64,000 bases of DNA from Brevundimonas bullata (GTDB taxonomy: Bacteria; Pseudomonadota; Alphaproteobacteria; Caulobacterales; Caulobacteraceae): contig NZ_QLLC01000018.1 of assembly GCF_003350205.1 (NCBI RefSeq), forward strand, positions 1-64,000, given 5' to 3'. The first letter of the stretch is position 1. The number at the start of each line of letters is the position of its first letter. Below the pieces are notes generated by a model that saw only the letters and a list, made by a program, of their open reading frames with translations, searched no databases and was not told the DNA's origin. Position numbers and translations under genes: made by a program. Positions 60,626 through 64,000 of the stretch are shown here, in pieces.

Positions 60626-61933
60626 TCACCGCGAGGGGGCGATCCGCCAGACCGTGTTGGACAGGTCGTCTGCGACCAGAAGTATTCGTTTCGTCGGGTC
60701 AAAGGCCACGCCGACCGGACGGCCGCGGGCCTCGCCGTCCTTGAGGAAGCCGGTGGCGAAATCGATGGGCTGTCCCGCGGGGCGGCCGCCGCTGAACGGG
60801 ACCCAGGCGACCTTGTACCCGGACGGGTCCTGACGGTTCCAGCTCCCATGCATGCCGATGAAAGCGCCGTCGGCGTACGGGCCGCCGAAGCCGCCGCTCC
60901 GCGCGAAATCAAGACCAAGCGCCGCGACGTGCGAGCCCAGGGCGTAGTCGGGCTTGACGGCCCTGGCGACCATGTCCGGCTTTTGCGGCATCACGCGAGG
61001 ATCGACGTTCTGGCCCCAATAGCTGTAGGGCCAGCCGTAGAAGGCGCCGTCGCGGACCTGGGTCAGGTAGTCGGGCACCAGTTGAGGACCCAGTTCGTCA
61101 CGCTCGTTGACGACTGACCACAGGAGTCCGGTGGTCGGTTCGATCGCCAGAGCGGTCGGGTTGCGGATACCGGTGGCGATCGTGCGACGCGCCCCGGTCG
61201 CGCGGTCGATTTCCCAGACAACGGCCCGTTCCTCTTCCAGGGCCATCCCACGTTCGCCGATATTGGAGTTGGAGCCGATGCCGACATAGAATTTGGCGCC
61301 GTCCGCGCTGACGGTCAGGGACTTGGTCCAGTGGTGATTCACGCGCGAGGGCAGAGCTGTGACTCGCTCGGGGGGGGTCGCGATACCCGTCTGGCCGGGC
61401 TGGAAGGCGAAACGGGTCAGCGCCCCCTGCTCGGCGACGTAGAGGTAGCCCTCGACATAGGCCAGACCGTATGGCGCATCCAGATTATCGACCAGGACGG
61501 CGCGCAGTTCGGGGACGCCGTCGTTATCGGCGTCGCGCAGCAGGGTGATGCGGTCGCCGCCGCTGATCTTGGTGTTGCCCTGTTTCTTGATGAAACCGGC
61601 GATCACGTCCTTGGGGCGCAAGGGCGGCGCGTGACCGCCCCGCCCCTCGGCCACCAGCACGTCGCCGTTCGGCAGGACCAGCATCTGACGCGGAATCTTC
61701 AGGTCGGTCGCGAAGGCGCTGACGGTAAAGCCCTGCGGAACGGTCGGCGTCTCGCCGTTCCAGCCGGCGGGCGGACTGATCTTCATCGCTGGAACCAGGG
61801 TCTCGTTCACCTTGGGCAGATCAGGATTCTGTCCGGTCTGGCTCAGCTTGGGATCGCTGGCGTTGCCGCAGGACGCGACCGTTAGAGCCATTGCAAGGGT
61901 CGCGGCGCTGGCGGCGAGCAGGTTCTTGTCCAT
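60626..61933 (-). CDS. Sorbosone dehydrogenase-type PQQ sugar dehydrogenase
   Basis: A 435-residue lipoprotein-like secreted enzyme: signal with VASC, then the six-bladed propeller of the glucose/sorbosone dehydrogenase family (LPNGDVLVAEGRGG; DNLDAPYGLAYVEGYLYVAE; GIRNPTALAIEPTTGLLW; FIGMHGSWNR). It oxidises a sugar or aldehyde in the periplasm using PQQ and would pass electrons to cytochrome c. Its position beside the oxidase cluster fits. It follows the DUF2231 gene with stop and start overlapping by one base (TGATG). Confidence 0.9.
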   Translation of the reverse strand: MDKNLLAASAATLAMALTVASCGNASDPKLSQTGQNPDLPKVNETLVPAMKISPPAGWNGETPTVPQGFTVSAFATDLKIPRQMLVLPNGDVLVAEGRGGHAPPLRPKDVIAGFIKKQGNTKISGGDRITLLRDADNDGVPELRAVLVDNLDAPYGLAYVEGYLYVAEQGALTRFAFQPGQTGIATPPERVTALPSRVNHHWTKSLTVSADGAKFYVGIGSNSNIGERGMALEEERAVVWEIDRATGARRTIATGIRNPTALAIEPTTGLLWSVVNERDELGPQLVPDYLTQVRDGAFYGWPYSYWGQNVDPRVMPQKPDMVARAVKPDYALGSHVAALGLDFARSGGFGGPYADGAFIGMHGSWNRQDPSGYKVAWVPFSGGRPAGQPIDFATGFLKDGEARGRPVGVAFDPTKRILLVADDLSNTVWRIAPSR

Positions 61934-62355
61934 CAGATGGTCTCCCGCGCGGAATAGGCGATCCAGCCGGCGATCATGACCAGCAATGTGCATAGGAGGG
62001 ATAGGATCAGGCCAAAAGCGCCGACCGAGCTCCACGCGTCCTGGCTGTGCTTGAAGGCGTTGACCAGCCCCAGCACCCAGGCCAGGGCCAGCGCAACCAG
62101 ATGGATCAGGCTGAGGCGGGACCGACCCCGCCGCGCGCGAACGACATAATCGATGATGGAGAAGACGCCTGCGATCCCGCCGAACACCAGCGCCCCGGTG
62201 ATCAGCCAGGCCGAGAAGTTCGTCCACTGAATCTCCGCCGTCTTCAGATAGGCGATGTCGGTGAACAGGGCGAAGGTGAAGAGGCTGATCGGAAACGCCA
62301 GCAATATGCGGTGCAGGGGTCGAACCAACCCGCCGGATCGTTCATCGATGGTCAT
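61933..62355 (-). CDS. DUF2231 membrane protein
   Basis: A 140-residue protein with four predicted helices (LAFPISLFTFALFTDIAYLK; NFSAWLITGALVFGGIAGVF; LIHLVALALAWVLGLVNAF; LILSLLCTLLVMIAGWIAYS). It is consistent with DUF2231, which is often encoded beside periplasmic dehydrogenases and cytochromes and may bind haem or quinone. It is translationally coupled to the PQQ dehydrogenase by a one-base overlap. Confidence 0.85.
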   Translation of the reverse strand: MTIDERSGGLVRPLHRILLAFPISLFTFALFTDIAYLKTAEIQWTNFSAWLITGALVFGGIAGVFSIIDYVVRARRGRSRLSLIHLVALALAWVLGLVNAFKHSQDAWSSVGAFGLILSLLCTLLVMIAGWIAYSARETI

Positions 62356-62636
62356 GTCGCCCTCTCCCTAAAGCCTGGCTTTGGCTAACTGCTTGGCCGC
62401 GAGATGGTTCAACCGCTCGGCAGAATGGGGTCTGGTCAGTTGAGCCCGACGGCGTTTCGACCGGTTTCGATCGCGGCGGGCGCGGCTAGCGGCGCCTCGT
62501 CCATTCTCAGACGGCGACCGGCGTCCCGCGGGGAGGTGCTGATCATCGACCATGCCGGTTTTGGTCAGAGCTTGCCGGGAGGGAACCCTCGCCTTTGCGC
62601 CTCCGTTTCCCTGACCTTGTTCAGGAACCCCGCTGC

Positions 62637-63416
62637 ATGTCTGACACCGTCGCCGAGCCCGCATTTGAACCTCCGCCCGAGGCCATGGCCTTTTACGAGG
62701 AGAGCCTGCGGCTTTTGAAGGAATCCGGCGTGCCTTTCCTGCTCTCCGGCACCTATGCGGTGACGGCCTACACCGGCATCCGCCGTCCCACCAAGGACCT
62801 GGACGTCTTCTGCAAGCCAGGCGATTACCCTCGCATTCTCGCCTACTTCCAGGCCCGCGGTTACCGGACGGATGTTGAGGACGAGCGCTGGATCGCCAAG
62901 GTCTGGAAGGACGACAAGCACTTCTTCGACGTCATCTTCGCCATGTCGAACGGCACCATCGCGGTGTCGGACAGCTGGTTTGGCGAGGACCGGATCACGG
63001 TCTACGGCCATGAGGTCATGATCACGTCGCCGACAGCCCTGATCCTGTCCAAGGTCTTCATCCAGGATCGGTATCGATACGACGGCGCCGACGTGAACCA
63101 CGTCATCCTGAAGCAGTCCGACGCCATCGACTGGAAGTCCATGCTGGATCAGATGGACCTCTATTGGGAGGTCCTGATGGCCCATCTCCTGAACTTCCGC
63201 TTCGCCTATCCCACAGAGCGCGGCCGTGTGCCGGCATGGCTGATGACCGAGCTCCTGGAACGGCTTCAGGCCCAGGTCGATCTGCCCGCGCCGCGCGTCA
63301 GGGTCTGTCGCGGCCGTCTGTTCAGCCCTCGCGACTATATCGCCGACATCAGCGAATGGGGCTTCGGCGACGTTGTCGGCAAGGGCCTGGAGGAACGCCA
63401 TGACCCCGTCGCCTGA
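62637..63416 (+). CDS. Nucleotidyltransferase-fold protein
   Basis: A 259-residue protein resembling AbiEii/aminoglycoside-type nucleotidyltransferases: VPFLLSGTYAVTAYTGIRRP with the catalytic pair in TKDLDVFCK (D-x-D), then FFDVIFAMSN and a helical C-terminal half. It is followed by a metallophosphoesterase gene overlapping by 17 bases, so the two are co-transcribed. Addition and removal of a nucleotidyl or phosphoryl group by the pair is a possibility only. Confidence 0.75.
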   Translation: MSDTVAEPAFEPPPEAMAFYEESLRLLKESGVPFLLSGTYAVTAYTGIRRPTKDLDVFCKPGDYPRILAYFQARGYRTDVEDERWIAKVWKDDKHFFDVIFAMSNGTIAVSDSWFGEDRITVYGHEVMITSPTALILSKVFIQDRYRYDGADVNHVILKQSDAIDWKSMLDQMDLYWEVLMAHLLNFRFAYPTERGRVPAWLMTELLERLQAQVDLPAPRVRVCRGRLFSPRDYIADISEWGFGDVVGKGLEERHDPVA

Positions 63417-64000
63417 CGTCCAGACGCCTCAACCCGGCATGGAGGCCGGACCGGGAAGGAAGCTGCGTATCGCCGCCGTTGGCGACCTGCACGTGGGCGA
63501 GACTTCGCACCGTGTCTATCGCGACCTTTTCGACCGCGTGCACGAAGACGCCGACGTCCTCTGCCTTTGCGGCGACCTGGTCAACTTCGGCAAGACAGGC
63601 GAGGTCGAGAACCTGCTCGAAGACCTGCGCGCCTGCCGCATCCCCATGGTTGGGGTTCTCGGCAATCATGAGCATGAATGCGGCCAGCCCGACGAAGTCG
63701 CCCGACTGATGTCCGAGGCGGGCGTCAGGATGCTGACCGGAGAGTCCTATGAGATCGGGGGCGTCGGTTTCGCCGGCGGCAAGGGCTTTGTCGGCGGCTT
63801 CGGTCGTTACATGCTCAGTTCGTTCGGAGAGGCTTCGATCAAGCAATTCGTCCAGGAGGCGGTCGAAGACGCCAACCTGATCGAGAATTCCATCCGCACC
63901 CTTCGTACCGAACGCAGCGTGGTGCTGCTGCACTACGCGCCTATCGTGGACACGGTGATCGGCGAGCCGCCGGAGATTCACCCCTTCCTCGGCTCCTCTC
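63400..64000 (+). CDS. Metallophosphoesterase, 3' end outside the window
   Basis: At least 200 residues are visible, with no stop before the window end. Calcineurin-like motifs: AVGDLHVGE (D-x-H), CGDLVNFG (GD), LGNHEHE (GNHE) and LLHYAP (H). These coordinate two metals for phosphoester hydrolysis. GGAGGAACGCC precedes the ATG at 63400. It overlaps the upstream nucleotidyltransferase gene by 17 bases. The substrate is unknown. Confidence 0.86.
   Translation, partial: MTPSPDVQTPQPGMEAGPGRKLRIAAVGDLHVGETSHRVYRDLFDRVHEDADVLCLCGDLVNFGKTGEVENLLEDLRACRIPMVGVLGNHEHECGQPDEVARLMSEAGVRMLTGESYEIGGVGFAGGKGFVGGFGRYMLSSFGEASIKQFVQEAVEDANLIENSIRTLRTERSVVLLHYAPIVDTVIGEPPEIHPFLGSS

Noticed and set aside
62368-62664. 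Minus-strand 98-codon frame between the DUF2231 and nucleotidyltransferase genes
   Set aside because: Arginine-rich composition typical of random GC-rich frames; overlaps the nucleotidyltransferase start.
1-64000. tRNA, rRNA, CRISPR array, insertion sequences
   Set aside because: No cloverleaf, rRNA-like stretch, regularly spaced repeats, transposase motifs or flanking inverted repeats were seen.

Overview
The window is GC-rich, densely packed DNA from an alphaproteobacterium. It is most likely a member of the Caulobacteraceae, with Brevundimonas as the best guess. The reasons are a GcrA-type regulator, alphaproteobacterial LexA boxes of the direct-repeat type (GTTC-N7-GTTC), general-stress (EcfG/SigT-like) promoter motifs GGAAC-N16-CGTT, TonB-dependent receptors paired with ECF sigma/FecR, and an imuA-imuB-dnaE2 cassette. 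The genus is inference; no rRNA or tRNA gene is present to confirm it. I found no insertion sequence, integrase, CRISPR array or replication initiator gene.

Layout. 1-3.5 kb: a 5'-truncated protein of unknown function, a MNT-HEPN fusion, a SRAP protein and three small envelope or hypothetical genes. 3.6-6.2 kb: DNA ligase D. 6.4-9.8 kb: an uptake operon (TonB receptor, PepSY membrane protein, 60-residue membrane protein). 10-12.6 kb: a membrane-bound PQQ glucose-type dehydrogenase. 13.1-19.6 kb: a cell-surface signalling unit of ECF sigma, FecR, STN-type TonB receptor and a PafA-like secreted phosphatase. The sigma gene and the receptor gene carry the same promoter-like signature, ATGTAGGGGG-N15-TGTC. 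19.8-28.3 kb: a one-directional plasmid/ICE-type module (RadC, Toprim, large ParB, two SSBs, GcrA-like, DUF2493, a short protein, a shortened relaxase) with hairpins between genes.

28.5-37.8 kb: a hybrid histidine kinase, Ku with a small partner, and the SOS mutagenesis operon imuA-imuB-dnaE2 behind a perfect LexA box. 38-54 kb: a stress-response neighbourhood (HWE kinase, TIGR02587/TIGR02588 pair, short-chain dehydrogenase, thioredoxin-reductase-like enzyme, SemiSWEET-like protein, SOS-controlled dinB-alkB, zinc alcohol dehydrogenase, SRPBCC, DUF4142, DUF72 and DUF892 proteins, several tiny membrane proteins). 54.2-62.4 kb: a caa3-type cytochrome oxidase cluster with accessory cytochromes and assembly factor CtaG, followed by a PQQ-type sugar dehydrogenase with a DUF2231 membrane protein. 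62.6-64 kb: a nucleotidyltransferase-like gene overlapping a metallophosphoesterase that runs off the window.

How the parts fit. Three regulatory themes can be read directly: SOS (two LexA boxes, before imuA and dinB), general stress (three perfect EcfG-type promoters at 30386, 42147 and 44335, plus weaker variants), and a self-controlled ECF/FecR circuit. DNA repair is unusually concentrated here (LigD, Ku, ImuABC/DnaE2, DinB, AlkB, RadC, SRAP). The periplasmic sugar dehydrogenases (mGDH and the sorbosone-type enzyme) would feed electrons to quinone or cytochrome c, and the oxidase cluster would complete the chain.
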